Assembly: GCA_025356075.1 (NCBI GenBank)
Contig: JANXUT010000068.1
Coordinates: 248,001 to 312,000, forward strand
Origin: Pseudomonadota bacterium
GTDB taxonomy: Bacteria; Pseudomonadota; Gammaproteobacteria; Steroidobacterales; Steroidobacteraceae
Length of the DNA: 64,000 nucleotides
Direction of reading: 5' to 3'
Positions 55,747-63,928 of this stretch are shown piece by piece. The number at the start of each line of letters is the position of its first letter. Position 1 is the first letter of the stretch. The translations under genes were made by a program, and so were the position numbers. The notes below the pieces were generated by a model, which saw nothing but the letters and a program-made list of their open reading frames with translations, did no database searches and had not been told where the DNA came from.

Positions 55747-56268
55747 TCAGTTGCCGGCGCAGGCCTCGTCGGCTTCACGCTTGGCGTTCAGCCGCTCGGT
55801 CTCAAGCTCCGCATCCGTCAGGTAGATGCGTTCCTTGTTCGGACCCTCGCGATAGAGGTGCCGGGAATTCACGTACGTCGTGTAGCGATCCTGCGCCGCC
55901 TTGCACTGCTCGGCGTGCGCGTTGGCGACGTCGTTGTCGACGGTCTCGCGCATCCGTGGGTTGGTGGCCGCGGGCGGGGGCGGCGCATTGCCGCGGGGCG
56001 CGGCGCCGCTCGCGGTGGAGGCGGTGCGCTGCTCGGGAGCTGCGGCATGCGGGTGCCCGGAGGGAGTGGACTCCATCGACAGGAGCTTGCCTTCGCTCGG
56101 CGGCGGGCGATCGCTGTAGTGGATGCGACCCTGCGGATCGACCCACTTGTAGACCTCCGTATCGGCCGAAGCCGACATCCAGGCGGTCGCCGCGAACGCG
56201 GCGAGGCCGCAGGCTACTGCCAGTCGCCGGGCAGTGCGTCGCGAGTCAGGAATCCGGGTCGCATCCAT
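55747..56268 (-). CDS. DUF4124-domain exported protein
   Basis: A 173-residue protein with a signal peptide (RRLAVACGLAAFAATAWMSASA) and a DUF4124 domain just after it (TEVYKWVDPQGRIHYSDRPP, residues 48-67), a small beta domain common in envelope proteins of this class. A low-complexity Pro/Ala region follows, then a helical charged tail (LTDAELETERLNAKREADEAC). Its function is unknown. The ATG at 56268 has an AGGA Shine-Dalgarno. Confidence 0.82.
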   Translation of the reverse strand: MDATRIPDSRRTARRLAVACGLAAFAATAWMSASADTEVYKWVDPQGRIHYSDRPPPSEGKLLSMESTPSGHPHAAAPEQRTASTASGAAPRGNAPPPPAATNPRMRETVDNDVANAHAEQCKAAQDRYTTYVNSRHLYREGPNKERIYLTDAELETERLNAKREADEACAGN

Positions 56269-56449
56269 TGTCGGGTCCTCGTTGCGGGTCAGGCGCCCAC
56301 ACACGTACCCACAGTGTGGCTCGCCCGGCCCTGGAAGCCTTTGAACTCCGTCACACTCGGGGCCAACGGACGGCATCCTCGCACGCCGGCCGGCCGGGTG
56401 TGAACCGGCGCCTCACTTAGGCCCGTGCGTGCGTCTCGGCGCGGGCTCG

Positions 56450-56896
56450 TCAAGCGGCTGCAGGGCGTTCTACTACGCGCGCCGAGAGCTCGCACGGCGC
56501 CTTCAGCGACTTGGTGATCAGGCAGATCTGCTCGGCCTTCTTGAGGAGCTGCTCGGCCTTGGCCGCATCGGTCCCGGGCGCGACGCCAAGGGTGGCAACG
56601 GTGCGAAAGCGGGTGAATTGGGCGGCGCCGTCCTGGCGATCGAGCACGCCCTCGACCTCGCACTCGAGCGTCAGCCATTCGAAGCGGCTCGCGCGGCTCA
56701 CCGCGCGGAACGACAGCACGAAGCAGTCGGCGACCGCCGCCGTCAGCAGCGTCTCCGGGGACCAGGCGCCGCCCGGGCCGTCGAACTCGGGCGGCGGCGC
56801 GCTCGGAATGGATTCCAGCCCCTCCGCGGCGAGGATGACGGAGCCGGCGCCGGAGCCGGTCGCGCTCACTCGGTAGGTATGGGGATAGGGGTGCAT
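56450..56896 (-). CDS. OsmC/Ohr-family peroxidase-like protein
   Basis: A 148-residue protein of the OsmC/Ohr fold. Two conserved cysteines can be seen: Cys in AAVADCFVLSF (about residue 57) and in AEQICLITKSL (about 126), the pair used by this family to reduce organic hydroperoxides. Start MHPYPHTYRV follows a GAGGAG Shine-Dalgarno. It lies 28 bases after an ArsR regulator gene, so the two are probably one unit, and it may be controlled by it. Confidence 0.88.
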   Translation of the reverse strand: MHPYPHTYRVSATGSGAGSVILAAEGLESIPSAPPPEFDGPGGAWSPETLLTAAVADCFVLSFRAVSRASRFEWLTLECEVEGVLDRQDGAAQFTRFRTVATLGVAPGTDAAKAEQLLKKAEQICLITKSLKAPCELSARVVERPAAA

Positions 56897-56924
56897 GGCG
56901 GGGACTCCTCGGGCGGGTGCCCGG

Positions 56925-57242
56925 CTAGCGGGGCGGCCGGCGACGGCCGGGTGCGCAGAATAGCGAATGCAGCAGGCGGGTGAGCCGGCGCGCGGGCGGG
57001 GAAGCGAGCCGGTAGAGCACCGATCGGCCATCGCGCCTTCGCGCGATGATGCCGCGCGCCTCGAGGATCGCCGCCTGCTGCGACAGCAGCGGCGAGCGAA
57101 TGCCGGCTGCGACCGCGAGCTCGCCGGCCGGGCGCTCGCCGTCGATGAGGACGCAGACGATCCTCAAGCGCGCCGGGTGCGCGAGCGCCGACAGGAAGCC
57201 CGCCGCCTCGGCCGCCGCCGCGTGCAGGGACTTTGATTTCAT
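56925..57242 (-). CDS. ArsR-family winged-helix regulator
   Basis: A 105-residue repressor-like protein. The winged helix is clear: FLSALAHPARLRIVCVLIDGERPAGELAVAAGIRSPLLSQQAAILEARGIIARRRDGRSVLYRL. One Cys lies in RIVCVL and one near the C-terminus (FCAPG), so metal or oxidant sensing by a CVCG-type motif is not evident; redox sensing is possible but unproven. An imperfect palindrome (57242-57255) overlaps the start codon. It precedes osmC and is divergent from pncB. Confidence 0.85.
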   Translation of the reverse strand: MKSKSLHAAAAEAAGFLSALAHPARLRIVCVLIDGERPAGELAVAAGIRSPLLSQQAAILEARGIIARRRDGRSVLYRLASPPARRLTRLLHSLFCAPGRRRPPR

Positions 57243-57255
57243 ATCTTCGAAAATA
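57242..57255. promoter_or_regulatory. Possible ArsR operator at its own start
   Basis: TATCTTCGAAAATA is an imperfect palindrome centred on TTCGAA (one mismatch in seven) and touches the arsR ATG. It lies in an AT-rich island in the GC-rich divergent gap with pncB. It is a plausible autoregulatory site, but this is a short match. Confidence 0.35.
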
Positions 57256-57351
57256 CGCAAATAATGTCCGGCAGGCAAGCGGCGCACATCGCGCGCGCCA
57301 CGGCGGGATTCGGTGCTACGCTTCGTCTGCCAACGCCAAGGGGCCGCCGTC

Positions 57352-58671
57352 GTGACCGAATCCGCGCTCATCACCGACCTCTACCAGCTGACGATGCTGG
57401 AGGCCTATCGCAAGCTCGGCTTCGCGGAGCCGGCGGTGTTCGAGCTCTACGCGCGCCGCCTGCCGCCGGAGCGCGGCTTCCTGCTCATCGCCGGCCTCGA
57501 GCAGGCGCTCGAGTACCTCGAAAGCTTCAGGTTCGAAGCGGCCGAGCTCGACTGGCTCGCGGGCCTCGGGCGCTTCGCGCCCGACTTCATCGACTACCTC
57601 GCGGCGTTGCGCTTCACGGGCGAGGTCTGGGCGGCGCCGGAGGGGACGGTGCTGTTCGCCGACGAGCCGTGGCTGCGGGTCGTGGCGCCGCTGCCGGAAG
57701 CGCAGTTCGTCGAGAGCCGGCTCATCAACCTGCTCCACTACCAGACCCTCATCGCGAGCAAGGCCGCGCGCTGCGTGCTCGCGGCTGGTGGCCGGCCGCT
57801 CATCGACTTCGGCATGCGGCGCGCGCACGGCGCGGAGGCGGCGTGCCTCGCGGCGCGAGCGGCGGCCGTGGCGGGGTTCGCCGGCACCGCGACCGTCGAG
57901 GCCGGCAGGCGCTATGGCCTGCCGCTCTACGGCACGATGGCGCACTCCTTCATCCAGGCGCACGAGGACGAGGCGGCCGCGTTCGCCGGCTTCGCGCGCT
58001 GCCACAAGGACCCGACGACGCTGCTGATCGATACCTACGACACGCTCGCGGCGGCGCGCGAGGTGGTCGAGCTCAAGGCGAGCGGCGCGAGCGTGGGCGC
58101 GGTGCGCATCGACAGCGGCGATCTCGAGCGGCTGTCGCGCGAGGTGCGGGCGATCCTCAATGCCGGCGGTTGCCGCGACGTGCGGATCCTCGTGAGCGGC
58201 ACGCTCGATGAGTACCAGGTCGAGAAGCTCCTCGCCCTCGGCGCGCCCATCGATTCGTTCGCGATCGGCACGCGCCTCGGGACCTCGGCCGATGCGCCCT
58301 CGATCGACTGCGCCTACAAGCTCGAGGAATACGCGGGCCGCCCGAGGCGCAAGCGCGCCTGGGGCAAGGAAACCTGGCCTGGCCGCAAGCAGGTCTACCG
58401 GACGTTCGATGCGGGCGGCAGGATCGCCGCCGACACGGTCGCGCTCGAGAGCGAGGCGGTGGATGGCGTGGCGCTCCTCAAGCCCGTCATGCGCGCGGGG
58501 CGCAGGCTTTCAGCTCCCGAGCCGCTCGCGGTCCTGCGCGAGCGTGCGACGCGCTCGCTCGCGACGCTGCCGCCGGGCGCGCTCGCGCTCGTTGATCCCG
58601 TGCCCGTGACGCCTGCGATCTCGGCCGGGATCCGCGCGCTCGCCGCCGAGGTCGACGCCCGCGCGCTCTGA
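57352..58671 (+). CDS. pncB: Nicotinate phosphoribosyltransferase
   Basis: A 439-residue enzyme salvaging nicotinate to nicotinate mononucleotide for NAD. Family features: LITDLYQLTMLEAYRKLG at the start, the phospho-His region GTMAHSFIQAH, LIDTYDT, VRIDSGDLERLSREVR and FAIGTRLGTS. The GTG at 57352 is chosen because the family starts just before the TDLYQLTM motif; a GTG at 57313 would add 13 residues. It is divergent from arsR and convergent with amtB, whose terminator lies at its end. Confidence 0.93.
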   Translation: MTESALITDLYQLTMLEAYRKLGFAEPAVFELYARRLPPERGFLLIAGLEQALEYLESFRFEAAELDWLAGLGRFAPDFIDYLAALRFTGEVWAAPEGTVLFADEPWLRVVAPLPEAQFVESRLINLLHYQTLIASKAARCVLAAGGRPLIDFGMRRAHGAEAACLAARAAAVAGFAGTATVEAGRRYGLPLYGTMAHSFIQAHEDEAAAFAGFARCHKDPTTLLIDTYDTLAAAREVVELKASGASVGAVRIDSGDLERLSREVRAILNAGGCRDVRILVSGTLDEYQVEKLLALGAPIDSFAIGTRLGTSADAPSIDCAYKLEEYAGRPRRKRAWGKETWPGRKQVYRTFDAGGRIAADTVALESEAVDGVALLKPVMRAGRRLSAPEPLAVLRERATRSLATLPPGALALVDPVPVTPAISAGIRALAAEVDARAL

Positions 58672-58694
58672 CCGCCGCGGGCCCGCTTCCCCCC

Positions 58695-58722
58695 AAAAAA
58701 AAGGGCGGGTCGAGACCCGCCC
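58695..58722 (-). terminator. Intrinsic terminator of glnK-amtB
   Basis: On the minus strand a perfect 9-bp arm pair (GGGCGGGTC / GACCCGCCC, 58703-58722) is followed by eight Ts (58702-58695). It lies 22 bases after the amtB stop. The reverse direction lacks a T-run, so it terminates amtB rather than pncB. Confidence 0.9.
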
Positions 58723-58744
58723 TGAGGGGGTACCGAGCAAGACT

Positions 58745-60289
58745 TCAGCTGTAGGCGCGCTCGCCGTGCGAGCTCGTGTCGAGTCCCTCGCGCTCCTCTT
58801 CCTCCGGAACGCGCAGGCCTACGAGGAGGTCGGCGATCTTGAAGGCGATGAACGCGGCAACCGCCGTCCAGACGACGGTGAGCCCGACGGCCTTCGCCTG
58901 GATGAGGAGCTGCGTGAGGATCGGGTTTGAGGTGACCTTGCCGGTCGCCCAGTTCTCGACGAAGCCGGGGCCGCCGAGCGACTGCGAATTGAAGATGCCG
59001 GTCAAAAGCGCCCCGGTGATGCCGCCGACCGCGTGGACGCCGAAGACGTCGAGCGAGTCGTCCACCTTGATGCGCTTCTTGAGACCCGTCACGCCCCACA
59101 GGCACACGAGTCCGGCGGTGATGCCGATCGCGAATGCGCCCGGGATGCCGACGTTGCCGGCGGCGGGCGTGATCGCGACGAGCCCGGCGACGGCGCCGGA
59201 GGCGGCACCGAGGAGCGAGGGCTTGCCCTTCATGACCCACTCCCCGAACAGCCACGACAGCACCGCGCAGGCGGTCGCGAGGTAGGTGTTCATGAAGGCG
59301 AGCGCGGCGGAGCCGTTCGCTTCGTAGGCGGAGCCTGCGTTGAAGCCGAACCAGCCGAACCAGAGGAGCGACGCGCCGATCATCGTCATCGTGAGGCTGT
59401 GCGGCGCCATCGACTCCCGCCCGAGGCCGACACGCTTGCCGAGCATGATGGCGCCCACGAGCCCGGCGACGCCGGCGTTGATGTGAACCACCGTGCCGCC
59501 CGCGAAGTCGAGCGCGCCCCACTGCCACAGCAGTCCGCCGCGCGCGGTGACCGCATCGACGGTGGCGGGGTCGGTGAACTCATCCGGGCCAGGCCAGAAC
59601 CAGACCATGTGCGCGATGGGGAGGTAGCTGATCGTGAACCAGATGACCGCGAAGATGAGCACCGCCGAGAACTTCACCCGCTCGACGATCGCGCCGAGGA
59701 TGAGGCAGACCGTGATGGCCGCGAAGGTCGACTGGAAGGCGACGAACACGAGCTCGTAGAGCGGCGTGTTCTTGCTGAAGGTCGCCGCCATCGAGTACTC
59801 ACCGGTCGCGGCGTTGAAGGTGCCGTTGAGGAACAGGCGACTGAACCCGCCGATGATCGAGTTGCCCTCCGTGAAGGCGAGCGAGTACCCGTACACGGCC
59901 CACAGCACCGTGATCAGCGAGAACACGCCGAACACCTGGATCAGCACCGAGAGCATGTTCTTCTGCCGGACGAGGCCGCCGTAGAAGAGCGCGAGCGCGG
60001 GTACCGACATGAGGAGCACGAGTGCCGTCGAGGTCAGCATCCAGGCGGTGTCGCCCTTGTTCGGCGTCGGTGGCGTTGCCTGGGCCGCGGGAGCCGCCGC
60101 CGGTGTGGCGGCGGGGGTCGTTGCCGCCGCCGGAGCGCTCGCCGCGGCCGCCTCCGGTGCGGCGGGGGTCGCCGCCGGGAGCGTGTCGCCCCGCGCGAGC
60201 GAAGCCCCGGTCAGGGCGGCGGCGGTCAGCAGCACCGCGAGGAAGAGCCGGCCCGGAAATCCCGGGCGCGCGAGCAGTCTCGATTTCAC
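58745..60289 (-). CDS. amtB: Ammonium transporter
   Basis: A 514-residue Amt/Rh channel. A cleavable signal peptide is followed by an unusual ~45-residue Ala/Pro/Thr linker, then eleven TMs starting at DTAWMLTSTALVLLMS. The twin channel histidines are seen in VVHINAGVAGLVG and FGVHAVGGITG, and MTMIGASLLWFGWFGFNAGS is typical. The GTG start at 60289 has a GAGGTAAC Shine-Dalgarno. It is downstream of glnK, so GlnK would block it when nitrogen is plentiful. Confidence 0.95.
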   Translation of the reverse strand: MKSRLLARPGFPGRLFLAVLLTAAALTGASLARGDTLPAATPAAPEAAAASAPAAATTPAATPAAAPAAQATPPTPNKGDTAWMLTSTALVLLMSVPALALFYGGLVRQKNMLSVLIQVFGVFSLITVLWAVYGYSLAFTEGNSIIGGFSRLFLNGTFNAATGEYSMAATFSKNTPLYELVFVAFQSTFAAITVCLILGAIVERVKFSAVLIFAVIWFTISYLPIAHMVWFWPGPDEFTDPATVDAVTARGGLLWQWGALDFAGGTVVHINAGVAGLVGAIMLGKRVGLGRESMAPHSLTMTMIGASLLWFGWFGFNAGSAYEANGSAALAFMNTYLATACAVLSWLFGEWVMKGKPSLLGAASGAVAGLVAITPAAGNVGIPGAFAIGITAGLVCLWGVTGLKKRIKVDDSLDVFGVHAVGGITGALLTGIFNSQSLGGPGFVENWATGKVTSNPILTQLLIQAKAVGLTVVWTAVAAFIAFKIADLLVGLRVPEEEEREGLDTSSHGERAYS

Positions 60290-60351
60290 GTCGTTACCTC
60301 TGTCTCTGGCAAACGGCCGCAGTCGCCCGCGGCACCTCGGTCCTCGATCGT

Positions 60352-60795
<444 letters not shown>

Positions 60796-60837
60796 TCAGC
60801 CGCTTAGGACCGCCGCGGCGGCTCTCGGTACGGCGGC

Positions 60838-60853
60838 TGCACTATTTTGGCGC
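60838..60853 (-). promoter_or_regulatory. NtrC-like enhancer site for glnK
   Basis: TGCACTATTTTGGCGC resembles the NtrC dyad (GCAC-N7-GTGC), with one mismatch in the right half. It lies about 85-100 bases upstream of the expected glnK start, where enhancer sites of this kind are found. A second site was not seen. Confidence 0.5.
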
Positions 60854-60953
60854 GCGGCCGGCGGGGCTTGCCTGAATGCGGGGCATCCGCCTTGACGGGG
60901 GGGCCGCGGCAGCCGAACGTACGCCACTACCCGCGAGTACGAGGCTCGATGCC

Positions 60954-61226
60954 ATGGCCACCGGATTCGATCCCCGCTTTCTCGAGGACCTGGCGAAGCG
61001 GCTGTCGGAGGCGATGCCCCCGCAGCTCGCCGCCCTGAAGGGCGATATCGAGGCGAATTTCAAGAGCGTGCTGCAGTCGGGGCTCGCGAAGCTCGAGCTC
61101 GTCACGCGGCAGGAGTTCGACGTGCAGGCGGGCGTACTGGCGCGGACCCGGGAGAAGCTGACGGCGCTCGAGGGGCGCCTCGCCGCGCTCGAGGCCGAGC
61201 GCCCAGCCGGCGGCTCGAACGGTTGA
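60954..61226 (+). CDS. ubiK: UbiK, ubiquinone biosynthesis accessory factor (YqiC/BMFP family)
   Basis: A 90-residue helical protein: GFDPRFLEDLAKRLSEAMP at the N-terminus, then a coiled coil ending in TREKLTALEGRLAALEA. It matches the UbiK family, which binds UbiJ and supports the aerobic ubiquinone complex. It is divergent from glnK, a common arrangement. The ATG at 60954 aligns with family members; an upstream frame would add 26 residues. Confidence 0.92.
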   Translation: MATGFDPRFLEDLAKRLSEAMPPQLAALKGDIEANFKSVLQSGLAKLELVTRQEFDVQAGVLARTREKLTALEGRLAALEAERPAGGSNG

Positions 61227-61299
61227 GACTTCCGGACCCGGCCGGGGCCGTGGTTGGACGCTGGGACGGGCGCGCGGGTAGAATCCCGGCCCCCCAAGG

Positions 61300-61376
61300 G
61301 CGCCCGTAGCTCAGCTGGATAGAGTATCGGCCTCCGAAGCCGAGGGTCACTGGTTCGAATCCAGTCGGGCGCGCCA
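61300..61376 (+). tRNA. tRNA-Arg (anticodon CCG)
   Basis: A 77-base cloverleaf with acceptor GCGCCCG pairing CGGGCGC, discriminator G and encoded CCA. D-arm GCTC..GAGT, anticodon stem TCGGC/GCCGA around loop CTCCGAA with anticodon CCG (61334-61336), and T-arm CTGGTTCGAATCCAG. It decodes CGG, a codon expected to be common in this genome. Confidence 0.97.
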
Positions 61377-61450
61377 CTTCCTCCTCGAAAGTCCCCTCGG
61401 CGACCGCCAGTGCCGCCGGTCGGTGGCCGTCCGGCCGCCCGTCTCCGCGA

Positions 61451-62317
61451 TCAGTGCCGCCGTTCGGAGGCGGCGAGGTCGTTGACGAGTTCCACTAGCG
61501 CCGTCTCGCTGTTGCCCGCGAGGCCGACGTCGGTCGTGTACTTACCGTTCACGACGAGGAGCGGCACGCTCTGCGCCTTGTAGCGCCGGGTCAGGTCCTC
61601 GGCGTTCCTGAGCCGCCCCTCGACCCCGAACGAGCGGTAGGCGCCGTCGAACTCGGCGTCGGTGACGCCATTCGCCTTCAGGAACTTGCGCTGCAGCGCC
61701 TCGGTGGCGGCCGGGTCGGTGCCGACGAGCGGATTGCCGTTCACGTGGATCTCATGGAACACGGCGGCGTGCAGCGCCTCGAGCTTGTGCAGCGCCTCGA
61801 TCGTATAGAAGAGTCGGGCATGTGCCCGCGTCGTGTCGTTCCACATCACGTGCACGCGGCTGAACTCGACGTACGGCGCCTTGCTGGTCTTGCGCCAGCC
61901 CTCAATGATCGGATCGAGGTGGTTGCAGTGGCCGCAGCCGTACCAGAACACCTCCACGACCTCGACCTTGCTCGGATCGACCGAGGTCGGCTGTGTCGGC
62001 ACCAGCACGTTGTAGTTCGTGCCCTCGACCCACTTGGCCGGGATGGGCGCGGCGACCGCCGGCGTGTTCGCCGCGACCGCGGAGGCGATCGGCGACAGGC
62101 CGGAGGCGACATCGGCGAGGCTTTCGCTTTCCTCGGTCATGCCGGTGGCGCGCTCGGCGCCGCCCGACTGGGTGGCCTCGGGCTTGACCGCGACCGCGGC
62201 GTTGGCCGGCCGGCGCGGGGCCTTAAGGGCGGTCTCGCCCGAATGACGGTTGCAGGCGGAGGCGGCAAGCGCCGCCAGCAGGACCGCCGCGAGGAGCCGC
62301 TTCGAGATCGTCTTCAT
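61451..62317 (-). CDS. dsbA: DsbA-type thiol:disulfide oxidoreductase
   Basis: A 288-residue periplasmic dithiol oxidase. After a lipoprotein-like signal (relaxed lipobox ASAC, Cys22), a ~70-residue Ala/Pro/Val linker leads to the thioredoxin domain. The active site is CGHC (Cys128 and 131, FWYGCGHCNHLDP), and the cis-Pro is in SVPLLVVNGKY. The start AKWVEGTNYNVL fits DsbA of Pseudomonas type. It is encoded next to cytochrome c4 in the usual order. Confidence 0.92.
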   Translation of the reverse strand: MKTISKRLLAAVLLAALAASACNRHSGETALKAPRRPANAAVAVKPEATQSGGAERATGMTEESESLADVASGLSPIASAVAANTPAVAAPIPAKWVEGTNYNVLVPTQPTSVDPSKVEVVEVFWYGCGHCNHLDPIIEGWRKTSKAPYVEFSRVHVMWNDTTRAHARLFYTIEALHKLEALHAAVFHEIHVNGNPLVGTDPAATEALQRKFLKANGVTDAEFDGAYRSFGVEGRLRNAEDLTRRYKAQSVPLLVVNGKYTTDVGLAGNSETALVELVNDLAASERRH

Positions 62318-62402
62318 CGATTCTCCTCAGCCGGCCACGACGCCGGGGTCCCCATTGGAGCGTGTCGCCGCGCCCGAGTTCGTGACGCGGTGCGGACTTT
62401 GG

Positions 62403-63053
62403 CTAGCGCAGGCCCTTCAGGTAGGCGACGAGCGCCTTGATGTCCTCGTCCGACAGGCGCTTGCCGATGTCGTACATGGCCTCGGCATAGGCAGGGGCCG
62501 TCGCGGCCCCGGCGAGGTAGCGGGACTGGGCTGCGTAGGCTTTCAGCTGGTTGGTGAGGTAGGTCGGCTGCTGCGCGCGGATCTGCGGCCAGCGCGCCGG
62601 TCCGTTGCCCCGGCCGTTCGGCCCGTGGCAGCCGATGCAGGCGGGGATCGAACGCTTGGTGTCGCCACCGCGGTACAGCTTCTCGCCCGCCTGCCACAGG
62701 TCGGCATCCGCCTCGAGCCCGACGAGCGTCTGCTTCTCGAAAAATGCCGCCAGGTCGGCCATGTCCTCAGGCGACAGCCCCGCCGCCATCGGCTGCATCA
62801 CCGGGGCGATCCTAACGCCCGCCTTCAGGAGGGCGAGCTGCTCGGCGATGTACTGGTGGTGCTGGCCGGCGAGGGTTGGCCATTCCGGGTTCGAACTGTT
62901 GCCGGTCGCGCCGTGGCAGGCGGAGCAGACGGCGGCCTTGGCGGCGCCGGCGGCCGGGTCACCCGCGAGCGGTTCTGCGGCGTGAGCGCGTGCGATGAGG
63001 CCGAATCCCGCAAGCGTCGTCAGGAGCGCGAGCGCGGCAGTGCGACTCTTCAT
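62403..63053 (-). CDS. Cytochrome c4 (diheme c-type cytochrome)
   Basis: A 216-residue periplasmic electron carrier with a signal peptide cleaved near AHA-AEP (residues 24-26). Two heme-binding CxxCH motifs lie in CSACH (43-47) and CIGCH (about 138), each with a distal Met in its half (PVMQPM, AEAMYD). Typical of c4 that feeds terminal oxidases. It precedes dsbA in the same orientation and is divergent from engB. Confidence 0.94.
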   Translation of the reverse strand: MKSRTAALALLTTLAGFGLIARAHAAEPLAGDPAAGAAKAAVCSACHGATGNSSNPEWPTLAGQHHQYIAEQLALLKAGVRIAPVMQPMAAGLSPEDMADLAAFFEKQTLVGLEADADLWQAGEKLYRGGDTKRSIPACIGCHGPNGRGNGPARWPQIRAQQPTYLTNQLKAYAAQSRYLAGAATAPAYAEAMYDIGKRLSDEDIKALVAYLKGLR

Positions 63054-63133
63054 ATGTCAGTGTTCCGAGTTCCGTGGACGCCGTCGCGGCCCTGATAGAC
63101 TTCAGCGTCCGCGCGAACTGCAGATTCTACACG

Positions 63134-63772
63134 ATGTCGGCTTTTCCCCACGCTCGATACATGAAGGGTGCCCACGAGCCGACGCAATTCGTAGCCGATA
63201 CGGGCGCGGAGGTTGCAGTGGCCGGGCGCTCCAACAGCGGCAAGTCGAGCGCCATCAACGCGCTCACCCAGCGCAACTCGCTCGCGCGCACCTCGAAGAC
63301 GCCGGGGCAGACCCAGCTCATCAATTTCTTCGAGCTCGAGCCCGACCGGCGGCTGGTCGACCTGCCGGGCTATGGCTTCGCCAAGGTGCCGCGGCCGCTG
63401 CAGGAACACTGGAAGCAGCTGCTCGAGGCGTACTTCGAGCACCGCGAGTCGCTGGTGGCGCTTTTCATCGTCATGGATGCCAGGCGCCCGCTCGGCGAGC
63501 AGGACTGGCAGATGCTGAACTACGCCCGCTCGCGCGGTCGCGAGGTGCACCTGTTGCTCACCAAGGCGGACAAGTTGAACCGCAGCGATTCGGTCACGAC
63601 GCTCGCGCGGGCGCGGCGGGAGACCAAGGGCGTCGCCAGCGCGCAACTGTTTTCATCGACCGCGGGGACCGGGGTCGACGAGGCGCGCCGGCTGCTGAAG
63701 CGATGCCTGAAAGTAAAAAAGCCCGGCGACGATGACTCGTCGCCGGGCGAGACTAACCCGGCATGGGGATGA
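63134..63772 (+). CDS. engB: Ribosome-biogenesis GTPase EngB (YihA/YsxC)
   Basis: A 212-residue GTPase for 50S assembly and division. G1 is GRSNSGKSS, G3 DLPGYGFAK and G4 LLTKADK. The C-terminal tail after VKK (residues ~196-212, PGDDDSSPGETNPAWG) is unusual because it is encoded by the hairpin that serves as the terminator of the converging polA strand (63715-63748). The start MSAFPHARYM is preferred to an upstream frame. Confidence 0.95.
   Translation: MSAFPHARYMKGAHEPTQFVADTGAEVAVAGRSNSGKSSAINALTQRNSLARTSKTPGQTQLINFFELEPDRRLVDLPGYGFAKVPRPLQEHWKQLLEAYFEHRESLVALFIVMDARRPLGEQDWQMLNYARSRGREVHLLLTKADKLNRSDSVTTLARARRETKGVASAQLFSSTAGTGVDEARRLLKRCLKVKKPGDDDSSPGETNPAWG
63715..63748 (-). terminator. 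Intrinsic terminator for the polA strand, inside engB
   Basis: A perfect 12-bp stem (GCCCGGCGACGA / TCGTCGCCGGGC, 63721-63748) with a TGAC loop is followed on the minus strand by six Ts (63720-63715). It lies wholly within the 3' end of the engB coding sequence and would end transcripts coming from polA. Confidence 0.88.
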
Positions 63773-63875
63773 CCGGGAAAGGGGCCCGCTCAGGGAGGGA
63801 CGCGGGGAACGTCAGGGGAGACGTTCGCTGAATTGGACGCGACCGGTGCCCGGAAGTTCCGGGCCCGGTGGGTCA
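63715..63875 (-). ncRNA. Candidate small RNA or structured 3'UTR at the polA-engB locus
   Basis: Between polA and the terminator, on the minus strand, lie three stem-loops: 63842-63869 (ACCGG..CCGGT around CCCGGAA..TTCCGGG), 63807-63826 (GAACGTC/GACGTTC, loop UCCCCU) and 63785-63806 (CCCGC/GCGGG, loop GUCCCUCCCUGA). They are followed by a C-rich single strand and the poly-U terminator. The position equals that of Spot 42 in E. coli and ErsA in Pseudomonas. No clear promoter was seen, so it could be a processed 3'UTR; the 5' end is a guess. Confidence 0.45.
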
Positions 63876-63928
63876 AGAAGCGTCAAATTTTTCCGTCGCC
63901 CGGTGGCGACTCAGGCCACCTCGGCCCG

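Noticed and set aside
60060-60200. Ala/Pro repeats suggesting a tandem repeat array
   Set aside because: They are the low-complexity linker of AmtB and show no fixed DNA repeat unit.
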